This document shows, piece after piece, positions 1-5,718 of a stretch of DNA of 6,433 nt. A program made the position numbers and the translations under genes. This DNA comes from Wenzhouxiangella sp. GTDB lineage: Bacteria; Pseudomonadota; Gammaproteobacteria; Xanthomonadales; Wenzhouxiangellaceae. The stretch's first letter is position 1. Each line of letters starts with the position of its first letter. The notes under the pieces are model-generated. The model was not told the origin of the DNA, searched no databases, and saw only the letters and a list, made by a program, of their open reading frames with translations. Location: positions 1-6,433 of the forward strand of contig SLJA01000335.1 of assembly GCA_007135355.1 (NCBI GenBank). Direction: 5' to 3'.

Positions 1-47
1 CGAAGGCGGACGAGAAAGCCGTCCGTCAGATGTTGCCGAAACTCTAA
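1..47 (+). CDS. rpmI: 50S ribosomal protein L35, C-terminal end (5' part outside window)
   Basis: This is the 3' end of a gene cut by the left edge. In the frame starting at base 3 the sequence reads KADEKAVRQMLPKL and stops at TAA (45-47). A short basic tail ending in a ...VRxMLPxx pattern is what I expect of gammaproteobacterial L35, a small protein of the large ribosomal subunit. The stop lies 18 bp before rplT, and rpmI directly upstream of rplT is the standard infC-rpmI-rplT order. The assignment rests on 14 residues plus position, so it is strong by context and modest by sequence alone. Confidence 0.85.
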   Translation, partial: KADEKAVRQMLPKL

Positions 48-65
48 GGTTCGAGGAGATCAGAA

Positions 66-422
66 ATGGCTAGAGTCAAACGTGGAGTGGTGGCCCGTCG
101 CCGCCATCGCAAGGTTCTCAATCGCGCCAAGGGTTACTACGGCGCCCGGCGCAAGGTTTACCGGGTGGCCAAGCAGGCCGTCATCAAGGCCGGTCAGTAC
201 GCCTATCGCGACCGTCGTCAACGCAAGCGCGACTTCCGCAGCCTGTGGATTACGCGCATCAACGCCGCGGCACGTGAGCATGGCTTGTCCTACAGCCGCT
301 TTATCAACGGACTGAAGCGGGCCGAGATCGAAATTGATCGCAAGGTCCTGGCTGATCTGGCCGTGCACGACAAGGCTGCTTTCAAGGCGTTGGCGGAAAA
401 AGCCCAGGCCAGCCTGGCCTGA
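66..422 (+). CDS. rplT: 50S ribosomal protein L20
   Basis: L20 is a primary 23S rRNA-binding protein needed early in large-subunit assembly. In E. coli it also represses translation of its own operon by binding the mRNA upstream of rpmI. The 118-residue product has the family's usual length. It begins MARVKRGVVARRRH and carries the signature region AGQYAYRDRRQRKRDFRSLW (about residues 42-61), followed by RINAAAR and SRFINGLKRAEIEIDRKVLADLAV. The very basic N-terminal half is the rRNA-penetrating extension, and residues from about 60 on form the globular domain. The ATG at 66 follows GAGGAG (53-58) at normal spacing. The gene ends with TGA (420-422), only 5 bp before pheS. Any L20 control site would lie off the left edge. 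Confidence 0.98.
   Translation: MARVKRGVVARRRHRKVLNRAKGYYGARRKVYRVAKQAVIKAGQYAYRDRRQRKRDFRSLWITRINAAAREHGLSYSRFINGLKRAEIEIDRKVLADLAVHDKAAFKALAEKAQASLA
405..421 (+). promoter_or_regulatory. Hairpin over the rplT stop, in place of a pheS ribosome binding site
   Basis: CAGGCCA (405-411) and TGGCCTG (415-421) are perfect reverse complements separated by GCC, giving a 7-bp GC-rich stem with a 3-base loop. The stem includes the first two bases of the rplT stop codon and ends 6 bases before the pheS ATG, exactly where a Shine-Dalgarno sequence would sit; none is visible there. A ribosome finishing rplT would melt it, so it could couple pheS translation to rplT. That role is inference: codon choice in an alanine-rich C-terminus could also create it by chance. 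Confidence 0.35.
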
Positions 423-427
423 CGCTG

Positions 428-1432
428 ATGAATCACACCTCTCCTGACAGCCTGCTTGAGCAGGCGCTGGAGTTGGTGGCCGAGTCCGGCGATACCCGCG
501 CCCTGGACGATGTCCGGGTGCGGTTTTTGGGCAAGAAAGGCGCGCTGACCGGTCTGCTCAAGCAGCTCGGGCAGTTGCCGCCTGCTGAGCGTCGCGAAGC
601 TGGTCAGGCCGTCAACCGAAGCAAACAGGTGCTGGAAGCAGCCATCGCCGATCGCCAGGGCGAGTTGGAGGCGGCGGCGCTGGCACAGCGGCTGGCGGCC
701 GAGGCCGTCGACGTCACCTTGCCGGGGCGGCAGCACGAAGCCGGCGGTCAGCATCCGGTCAATCGGGCGCTGGATCGAATCCTCGATATCTTCGCTCAAT
801 TGGGGTTCAGCGTCGCCACCGGTCCGGAGGTCGAAGACGACCATCACAACTTTGGCGCGCTGAATTTCCCCGAGCATCATCCGGCCCGTGCCATGCATGA
901 CACTTTCTATCTGCCGGATGGTCGCCTGCTGCGCACGCACACCTCTCCGGTGCAGATCCGGGTTATGAGCGGCATGCAGCCGCCGGTGCGCATCGTGGCA
1001 CCCGGACGGGTTTTTCGAGCCGATTCGGACCAGACCCACACGCCGCAATTCCACCAGGTCGAAGGGCTTTTGGTCGACACCGATGTCACCTTCGCCGACC
1101 TGAAAGGCTTGTTGTCGGACTTCGTCAACGCCTTTTTCGAGGATGAACTGGAAGTCAGACTGCGACCGTCCTATTTCCCGTTCACCGAGCCCTCGGCCGA
1201 GGTCGACGTTCGCTGGACTGAAGCCGACGGCAGTCCCGGCCGCTGGCTGGAGGTGCTGGGCTGCGGCATGGTCCATCCGAACGTGCTGGAGAATTGCGGC
1301 ATCGACTCGGAGAAGTACACCGGCTATGCCTTCGGCCTGGGCGTCGAACGTTTCGCCATGCTGCGCTACCGCGTCGACGACTTGCGTCTGTTTTTCGAGA
1401 ACGACCTGAATTTCCTGCGCCAGTTCAGATAG
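428..1432 (+). CDS. pheS: Phenylalanine--tRNA ligase alpha subunit
   Basis: This is the catalytic subunit of the (alpha-beta)2 class II synthetase that charges tRNA-Phe in the cytoplasm. The product has 334 residues (E. coli has 327). Residues 1-90 form the N-terminal coiled-coil arm (LGKKGALT at 34-41) that contacts tRNA. The catalytic core follows: GGQHPVNR at 106-113, TGPEVEDDHHNF at 131-142, class II motif 2 around GRVFRADSDQTHTPQFHQ (193-210), RPSYFPFTEPSAEVD at 246-260, EVLGCGMVHPNVL at 275-287, and motif 3 AFGLGVERFAMLRY (301-314). The position matching E. coli Ala294, which shapes the Phe pocket, is an alanine (A301). The ATG at 428 gives an N-terminus aligning with E. coli PheS, although no clear ribosome binding site precedes it. 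A 13-bp gap separates it from pheT. Confidence 0.98.
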   Translation: MNHTSPDSLLEQALELVAESGDTRALDDVRVRFLGKKGALTGLLKQLGQLPPAERREAGQAVNRSKQVLEAAIADRQGELEAAALAQRLAAEAVDVTLPGRQHEAGGQHPVNRALDRILDIFAQLGFSVATGPEVEDDHHNFGALNFPEHHPARAMHDTFYLPDGRLLRTHTSPVQIRVMSGMQPPVRIVAPGRVFRADSDQTHTPQFHQVEGLLVDTDVTFADLKGLLSDFVNAFFEDELEVRLRPSYFPFTEPSAEVDVRWTEADGSPGRWLEVLGCGMVHPNVLENCGIDSEKYTGYAFGLGVERFAMLRYRVDDLRLFFENDLNFLRQFR

Positions 1433-1445
1433 GAACTTCTGACAA

Positions 1446-3821
1446 GTGAAAATCAACCACCACTGGCTCCGATCGTGGGTTCAGACCGACCTCGACGCCC
1501 CAAGTATTGCCGAGCGCTTCACGCTGGCGGGATTGGAGGTGGACGAGGTGGTACCGGTCGCACCGGCGCTGGACGGCGTTGTGGTCGGAGAAATCCTGAC
1601 CGTCGAGCCCCATCCGGATGCCGACCGCCTGCGCGTGTGCCGGGTGCGCGGCGACAGCGAAGAAAAGACCATCGTTTGCGGCGCGCCCAACGCCCGCCAG
1701 GGCCTCAAAGCCCCGCTGGCTACGCTGGGCACGGTGCTTCCCGGTGGGCTGAAGATCAAGCCTGCCAAGCTGCGTGGTGTCGCTTCCGAAGGCATGTTGT
1801 GCTCCGAGCCCGAGCTGGGCCTGGGCGACGAGGCGTCGGGGCTGATGGAGCTGCCGGCCGACGCGCCGGTGGGGGAAACCCTGACGCGCTATCTCGGCCT
1901 TGACGACTATGTCCTCGATATTGATTTGACGCCGAATCGGGCCGACTGCCTGTCGGTGCGCGGCCTGGCTCGCGAGCTGGCTGCGCTGACCGGGTCGGCG
2001 CTCAAGGCGCCCGAGATGGATCCGGTCGAGGCCGAGATCGACGACCGCGTCGAGATTGTCCTGGACGCGCCGGCCGACTGCCCGCGCTACATTGGGCGTG
2101 TGATTCGCGGCGTCGACGTCACGGCGGCAACGCCGCTGTGGATGGTCGAGGCCCTGCGCCGATGTGGTATGCGTAGCTTGGGGCCTGTGGTCGATGTCAC
2201 CAACTATGTGCTGCTCGAACTGGGGCAGCCCATGCATGCTTTCGACCTCGACAAGCTTGAAGGCGGCATCCGGGTGCGGCGCGCGAAAAGCGGTGAACGC
2301 ATGGTGCTGCTGGACGGGCGCGATGTCGCGCTGGATCCCGACATGCTGATGATTTGCGATGCGCAGCGGCCGCTGGCCATCGGCGGGGTGATCGGGGGCG
2401 AGGACTCCGGAGTCGGCGCAGATACGACCGATATTCTGCTCGAATCGGCCTGGTTCAACCCCGCCAGCATCGTTGGCCGCGCGCGGCGCCTGGGCCTGGC
2501 CACCGAGTCGGCACACCGCTTCGAGCGCGGCGTGGATCCCACGCTTCAGCGCCTGGCCATGGAGCGGGCGACCGCGTTGATCATGGCGATTGCCGGCGGC
2601 CGTCCGGGCCCGGTGCTGGAGCAGGTCGACGGCGGGCATCTACCGGCCGAGGTCAGCGTGGACCTGCGTCCCGAGCGGGTCAATCGCGTGCTCGGTACCG
2701 AGCTGGAACCCGGCGAGATGGTCGACATTCTCGAACGCCTGGGCATGCAGGTCAGCGAAGGGAACGGACAATTGACGGTCAGCCCACCGCCGTCGCGGCG
2801 CGACATTGCCATCGAGGTCGACCTGATTGAGGAAATCGCCCGGGTGCACGGGTATGACCGCTTGCCGACCCGGCGTCCGCGCGGTCGCCTGCGCCTGATT
2901 GCGGAATCGGAAACCCAACTGCCCGAGCGCAAGCTGCGCCATCAGCTGGCTGCGCGCGGCTTTCAGGAAATCATTACCTGGTCTTTTGTCGCTCAGGATG
3001 AGCTGAGCCGTCTGGGGCTGGATGCCAGTGCGCAAGCGCTGGCCAACCCCTTGAGTCGCGACCTGGCCGTTTTGCGCACCAGCCTGCTGCCGGGTCTGCT
3101 CAAGACGGCCGCCGGCAACGCTCGGCGGCGGCAGCAGGATTTCCGTCTGTTCGAAGTCGGTACCTGCTTCCAGCGGCTAGATCAAGGCTTTCGTGAGCCG
3201 GCCCGATTGAGTCTTCTGATGATGGGTCGAGTGCATGGCGAGCACGCCCAGGGAGCGGGCAACAAGATCGATTTTTTCGACATCAAGGGCGAGCTGGAGC
3301 ACTTGCTGGCGCTCAATCGGACGGCTGGCTCCATCCGATACCTGCCTAGCCGTCAGCCCTGGCTGCACCCGGGTCAAGGTGCTGAGATTTTGATTGACGA
3401 CAGTCCGTCCGGAGCGTTCGGTCAGCTCCACCCAGACTGCCTGGCCGCGTTTGATCTGTCTGAGCCGGTCTTTGTCGCCGAACTTGATCTCGACCGCCTC
3501 TTGCGAGTCGCGTTGCCGGTGTATCGGGCCGGTTCGCGGTTCCCAGCTATCCGACGTGATCTTGCCGTGGTCGTGGCCGACGATGTTCAGGCCGCTGCAC
3601 TGATGGACGCGATCCGCGAAATCGCTGGAGAAAAAGTGGAGAAGTGCTTCATATTCGATGAATACCGTGGCCCTGGGGTGGAAAGCGGGTGCAAAAGTTT
3701 GGCTATAGGCTTGATTATTCGCGATCTTTGGCGCACCCTTACAGATAGGGAAGTGGATTCGCTGATCGAGGCAGTGGTCAGCGGTCTGGAAAAACGCTTC
3801 AGTGCCAAGTTGAGAGGATGA
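1446..3821 (+). CDS. pheT: Phenylalanine--tRNA ligase beta subunit
   Basis: This is the tRNA-binding and proofreading subunit of PheRS, 791 residues (E. coli 795). In order: N-terminal segment 1-38; OB-fold tRNA-binding domain about 39-148 (HPDADRLRVC at 56-65, VCGAPNARQGLKA at 77-89, KLRGVASEGMLCSE at 108-121); B3/4 editing domain about 210-385; B5 DNA-binding-like domain about 402-474; catalytic-like core about 490-690; and the FDX-ACB anticodon-binding domain about 698-790 (RFPAIRRDLAVVV, then KSLAIGL and RTLTD). Residues matching the E. coli editing site are present: H264 in QPMHAFD, E333 in LLESAWF and T353 in TESAHRFERG. The position I align with E. coli A356 is a serine. The start is GTG at 1446, the only start consistent with an MKINHHWLRSWV N-terminus; AGGA (1431-1434) overlaps the pheS stop. 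The stop TGA overlaps the ATG at 3818, so spacing to ihfA is minimal. Confidence 0.98.
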   Translation: MKINHHWLRSWVQTDLDAPSIAERFTLAGLEVDEVVPVAPALDGVVVGEILTVEPHPDADRLRVCRVRGDSEEKTIVCGAPNARQGLKAPLATLGTVLPGGLKIKPAKLRGVASEGMLCSEPELGLGDEASGLMELPADAPVGETLTRYLGLDDYVLDIDLTPNRADCLSVRGLARELAALTGSALKAPEMDPVEAEIDDRVEIVLDAPADCPRYIGRVIRGVDVTAATPLWMVEALRRCGMRSLGPVVDVTNYVLLELGQPMHAFDLDKLEGGIRVRRAKSGERMVLLDGRDVALDPDMLMICDAQRPLAIGGVIGGEDSGVGADTTDILLESAWFNPASIVGRARRLGLATESAHRFERGVDPTLQRLAMERATALIMAIAGGRPGPVLEQVDGGHLPAEVSVDLRPERVNRVLGTELEPGEMVDILERLGMQVSEGNGQLTVSPPPSRRDIAIEVDLIEEIARVHGYDRLPTRRPRGRLRLIAESETQLPERKLRHQLAARGFQEIITWSFVAQDELSRLGLDASAQALANPLSRDLAVLRTSLLPGLLKTAAGNARRRQQDFRLFEVGTCFQRLDQGFREPARLSLLMMGRVHGEHAQGAGNKIDFFDIKGELEHLLALNRTAGSIRYLPSRQPWLHPGQGAEILIDDSPSGAFGQLHPDCLAAFDLSEPVFVAELDLDRLLRVALPVYRAGSRFPAIRRDLAVVVADDVQAAALMDAIREIAGEKVEKCFIFDEYRGPGVESGCKSLAIGLIIRDLWRTLTDREVDSLIEAVVSGLEKRFSAKLRG

Positions 3822-3826
3822 GGGCG

Positions 3827-4126
3827 ATGTCTTTGACCAAGGCCGATCTGGCGACCAAGTTGTTTGATGAAGTCGGACTGAACAAGCGCGAGGCAAAGGA
3901 ATTTGTCGATGCCTGGTTTGAGGCAATCCGGCAGGCACTCGAGCGTGGCGATCATGTCAAGCTGTCGGGCTTTGGCAATTTCCAGCTGCGTGACAAGGGC
4001 CAGCGGCCTGGGCGCAACCCCAAAACCGGGGAGGAAATCCCCATCTCTGCGCGCCGGGTGGTGACGTTCAAGCCGGGTCAGAAATTAAGGGCAAGGGTGG
4101 AGGCGTATGCTGGATCCGCGGAGTAA
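3827..4126 (+). CDS. ihfA: Integration host factor subunit alpha
   Basis: IHF-alpha pairs with IHF-beta to form a sequence-specific DNA-bending nucleoid protein used in transcription, recombination and replication. From the ATG at 3827 the product is 99 residues, the same length as E. coli IhfA, and starts MSLTKADLATKLFDEVGLNKRE. The HU/IHF signature VKLSGFGNFQLRDK is at residues 44-57. The beta-arm GRNPKTGEEIPI (62-73) carries Pro65, the residue that intercalates at the DNA kink. RRVVTFKPGQKL follows at 76-87. I prefer 3827 to the in-frame ATG at 3818: AGAGG (3813-3817) is 9 bases from 3827 but would abut 3818, and the extra MRA has no counterpart in E. coli IhfA. It follows pheT by 5 bp and overlaps the next gene by 20 bp. 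In E. coli, ihfA also has a promoter inside pheT; I see no convincing one here. Confidence 0.97.
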   Translation: MSLTKADLATKLFDEVGLNKREAKEFVDAWFEAIRQALERGDHVKLSGFGNFQLRDKGQRPGRNPKTGEEIPISARRVVTFKPGQKLRARVEAYAGSAE

Positions 4127-4463
4127 TCAGGAACTCCCGCCGATCCCGGCAAAGCGTTACTTCACGATCGGCGAGGTCAGCGACCTATGCGCCGTGAAGC
4201 CGCACGTCTTGCGTTACTGGGAGCAGGAGTTTCCACAGCTCAAACCGGTCAAGCGTCGGGGCAATCGTCGTTACTATCAGCGCCATGATGTGCTGATGAT
4301 TCGTCAGATCCGTAGCTTGCTGCATGAGCAAGGTTTCACCATTCTGGGCGCCCGGCAGCGTCTCGAGGGTGAACAGGCTCAGGACGACGCTTCGCGTAGT
4401 CAGCAGGTGGTGCGTCAAATGCGGCTCGAGCTGGAGGAAATCCTGCAGTTACTGCGACGCTGA
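4107..4463 (+). CDS. MerR-family DNA-binding protein, conserved ihfA neighbour
   Basis: This is a small predicted transcription regulator of 118 residues. A MerR-type winged helix-turn-helix spans about 18-86: YFTIGEVSDLCAVKPHVLRYWEQEF (18-42) is the recognition region, then KRRGNRRYYQRHDV (49-62) is the wing and RQIRSLLHEQGFTILGARQRL follows. A short helical tail rich in Q, E and L (about 97-118) could form the antiparallel coiled coil used for dimerisation. There is no C-terminal effector domain and only one cysteine (C28), so metal sensing of the MerR/CueR kind is unlikely. The ATG at 4107 follows GGTGGAGG (4096-4103) and lies inside the end of ihfA, overlapping by 20 bp in another frame, which suggests coupled translation. 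I recall close homologues at this locus in Pseudomonas; no target or inducer is known to me. Confidence 0.93.
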   Translation: MLDPRSNQELPPIPAKRYFTIGEVSDLCAVKPHVLRYWEQEFPQLKPVKRRGNRRYYQRHDVLMIRQIRSLLHEQGFTILGARQRLEGEQAQDDASRSQQVVRQMRLELEEILQLLRR

Positions 4464-4509
4464 GCCATCATCGCGAGACTGCATGAGGTTCAGTTCCGGC
4501 ATTTTAGGT

Positions 4510-4515
4510 TATAAT
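4510..4515 (+). promoter_or_regulatory. Probable sigma-70 -10 box for tRNA-Pro
   Basis: TATAAT at 4510-4515 is a perfect -10 hexamer. It lies 20 bases before the first base of the mature tRNA, predicting a start near 4522 and a leader of about 14 bases. The -35 region is poor: at 15-17 bp spacing the best candidates are TTCAGT (4489-4494) and GGTTCA (4487-4492), matching 3 and 2 of 6 consensus bases. There is no TG extension. The AT-rich patch 4501-4520 stands out from its surroundings. Bases 4464-4500, between the merR-like gene and this box, show no terminator, so readthrough from the upstream operon is possible. Confidence 0.6.
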
Positions 4516-4535
4516 TGAAGGTCGTTTTCCTCGGT

Positions 4536-4612
4536 CGGAGCGTAGCGCAGCCTGGTAGCGCACCACAATGGGGTTGTGGGGGTCGAGAGTTCGAATCTCT
4601 CCGCTCCGACCA
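4536..4612 (+). tRNA. proL: tRNA-Pro (anticodon GGG)
   Basis: This 77-base tRNA has every helix intact. The acceptor stem is CGGAGCG (4536-4542) with CGCTCCG (4602-4608), then A73 and an encoded CCA (4610-4612). The D-arm is GCGC/GCGC with loop AGCCTGGTA, as in E. coli proL. The anticodon stem is CCACA (4563-4567) with TGTGG (4575-4579), loop ATGGGGT and anticodon GGG (4570-4572), reading CCC and CCU. The T-arm is GAGAG/CTCTC with loop TTCGAAT. C1-G72, A73, G35 and G36 are the proline identity elements. A T6 run (4613-4618) starts immediately after CCA. The position, just after the ihfA-merR pair, matches what I recall of Pseudomonas. The symbol proL follows E. coli usage for the GGG isoacceptor. 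Confidence 0.98.
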
Positions 4613-4668
4613 TTTTTTCCCGGCATCATGCCGTCATTCCCGCAGGCGATCACAAATCCTTTATTGAT

Positions 4669-4688
4669 CAGCGCGTTTAATCGCGCTG
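4669..4688. repeat. Near-perfect 20-bp palindrome upstream of folE2
   Basis: CAGCGCG (4669-4675) and CGCGCTG (4682-4688) are perfect reverse complements around TTTAAT (4676-4681), so 18 of 20 positions are palindromic. It could be a transcription-factor operator, because the central TTTAAT matches 5 of 6 bases of a -10 box, although no good -35 lies 16-18 bp upstream. It could also be an RNA hairpin in the folE2 leader. It does not match the AT-rich gammaproteobacterial Zur box. No T-run follows, so it is not a terminator. Confidence 0.5.
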
Positions 4689-4691
4689 CAG

Positions 4692-4714
4692 TGGTCGGGG
4701 ATGGTCCCCGGCCG
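4692..4714 (+). promoter_or_regulatory. Strong leader hairpin just before the folE2 ribosome binding site
   Basis: Bases 4692-4701 (TGGTCGGGGA) pair with 4705-4714 (TCCCCGGCCG) to give a 10-bp stem with two G-U pairs and a TGG loop. It ends 11 bases before the folE2 ribosome binding site AAGGAG (4726-4731) and has no U-tract, so it is not a terminator. With the palindrome at 4669-4688 it forms two adjacent stem-loops in the folE2 5' leader. A role in mRNA stability or translational control is inference, and I match it to no riboswitch class. Confidence 0.4.
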
Positions 4715-4743
4715 ACAAAGAACTTAAGGAGATGACGAATCTC

Positions 4744-5715
4744 ATGACGAACAAGACCAGATTGGCCAGCATGCCGGACATCGCCTCCCACGCCAAAGCC
4801 CAGGTGGCCGGAAAGCTGGACTGGGTCGGCATGAATGACATCGAACTGCCGGTGCTTCTGGATGGGCCGAATGGGCGGCAGATTCAGACCAACGCGCGCA
4901 TCAGTGCGTATGTCGATCTGGCCCAGCCGGAGAAGCGTGGCATTCACATGTCGCGCCTCTATCTGCATCTTGACCGGGCACTGGCCGAGCATTCGATCAC
5001 GCCGGCCGCGTTGCGCCACCTGCTGCGGGACTTCCTCAACTCGCACGAAGATCTGAGCACCCAAGCCATGATTCGGCTGGATTTCGAGTACCTGGTCCGG
5101 CGTCCGGCGCTGGTCAGCGACAACAGCGGCTGGAAGGGCTATCCCATCAGCTTGATTGCGAATCTGAGCGGGCGGCAGTTCGCCATGGAGCTGGCGTTTC
5201 GCGTGGTTTACTCCAGCACCTGTCCCTGCTCGGCGGCGCTGGCGCGTCAGTTGATCCAAGAGCAGTTTCGTAAGGATTTCGACACCGCCGCGGCGCTGGA
5301 GGCGGCTCCGGTGCTGGAGTGGCTGGGCAGCGAACAAGGCATCGTGGCGACACCACATTCTCAGCGCAGCGCGGCCGACATCCGGTTGCAGCTCGCGCCC
5401 AGCTTCGAAGCCTTCCCGTTCATTCAGATGATTGACGCGATCGAAGGGGCGCTCAAGACGCCGGTTCAGTCCGCGGTCAAGCGCGAAGATGAACAGGCCT
5501 TTGCGCTGCTGAATGGGCAGAACCTGATGTTCTGCGAGGACGCGGCACGTCGGGTTCAGACCGCATTGGAAGAGCAGGAGCGAGTGACCGATTTCTGGGC
5601 GCGCGTCAGTCATTTTGAAAGTTTGCATCCGCACAACGCCGTCGCCATCGTGACCAAAGGCATTGAAGGCGGCTACAAGCCTATCGACGGGCATGCCGCG
5701 GGTTGGAAGGACTGA
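4744..5715 (+). CDS. folE2: GTP cyclohydrolase IB (FolE2)
   Basis: It converts GTP to 7,8-dihydroneopterin triphosphate, the entry step to tetrahydrofolate and to preQ0/queuosine. FolE2 enzymes can work with metals other than zinc, unlike the zinc-dependent FolE. The product is 323 residues from the ATG at 4744, somewhat longer than the roughly 260-300 residues of many homologues. Family marks are GIHMSRLYLHLDR (66-78), PALVSDNSGWKGYP (121-134), YSSTCPCSAALARQLI (156-171) with the active-site cysteine region C160/C162, TPHSQRS (203-209) with H205 as likely metal ligand, QAFALLNGQNLMFCEDAARR (251-270), and SHFESLHPHNAV (289-300). AAGGAG (4726-4731) abuts an in-frame ATG at 4732 and is 12 bases from 4744, so I favour 4744, though the spacing is long. 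It may be read from the tRNA promoter or from a weak one near 4676. Confidence 0.95.
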   Translation: MTNKTRLASMPDIASHAKAQVAGKLDWVGMNDIELPVLLDGPNGRQIQTNARISAYVDLAQPEKRGIHMSRLYLHLDRALAEHSITPAALRHLLRDFLNSHEDLSTQAMIRLDFEYLVRRPALVSDNSGWKGYPISLIANLSGRQFAMELAFRVVYSSTCPCSAALARQLIQEQFRKDFDTAAALEAAPVLEWLGSEQGIVATPHSQRSAADIRLQLAPSFEAFPFIQMIDAIEGALKTPVQSAVKREDEQAFALLNGQNLMFCEDAARRVQTALEEQERVTDFWARVSHFESLHPHNAVAIVTKGIEGGYKPIDGHAAGWKD

Positions 5716-5718
5716 TGC

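Noticed and set aside
290..1456. 388-codon open frame on the minus strand across pheS
   Set aside because: It lies opposite rplT and pheS, both certain by homology, and has no independent motif or ribosome binding site; long antisense frames are expected in GC-rich genes.
1475..1903. 142-codon + strand frame inside pheT
   Set aside because: An out-of-frame shadow rich in R, G and A, with no ribosome binding site and fully contained in a conserved gene.
1425..2639. 404-codon minus-strand open frame across pheT
   Set aside because: It mirrors a conserved essential gene, shows no recognisable domain, and its composition follows from the codon bias of pheT.
3818..3826. Upstream ATG at 3818 as the ihfA start
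   Set aside because: The Shine-Dalgarno AGAGG would directly touch this ATG; the ATG at 3827 has proper spacing and gives the standard 99-residue protein.
4508..4520. GTTATAAT resembling half of a Zur box upstream of folE2
   Set aside because: Only one half-site fits; the other half (TTGAAG) does not, and the bases are better explained as the tRNA -10 box more than 200 bp before folE2.
4621..4633. Inverted repeat CGGCAT-C-ATGCCG after the tRNA as a terminator
   Set aside because: The stem is short, the one-base loop must open, and the T-run is on its 5' side rather than its 3' side, so it is not a + strand terminator.
4631..4645. CCGTCATTCCCGC, like one half of a common gammaproteobacterial intergenic repeat
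   Set aside because: The mirrored half (GCGGGAAT) is missing, so it cannot be called a complete repeat unit from this window.
4590..4735. tRNA-Pro 3' end as an integration site, with folE2 on a mobile island
   Set aside because: No second copy of the tRNA 3' end, no integrase and no obvious compositional break appear within the window.
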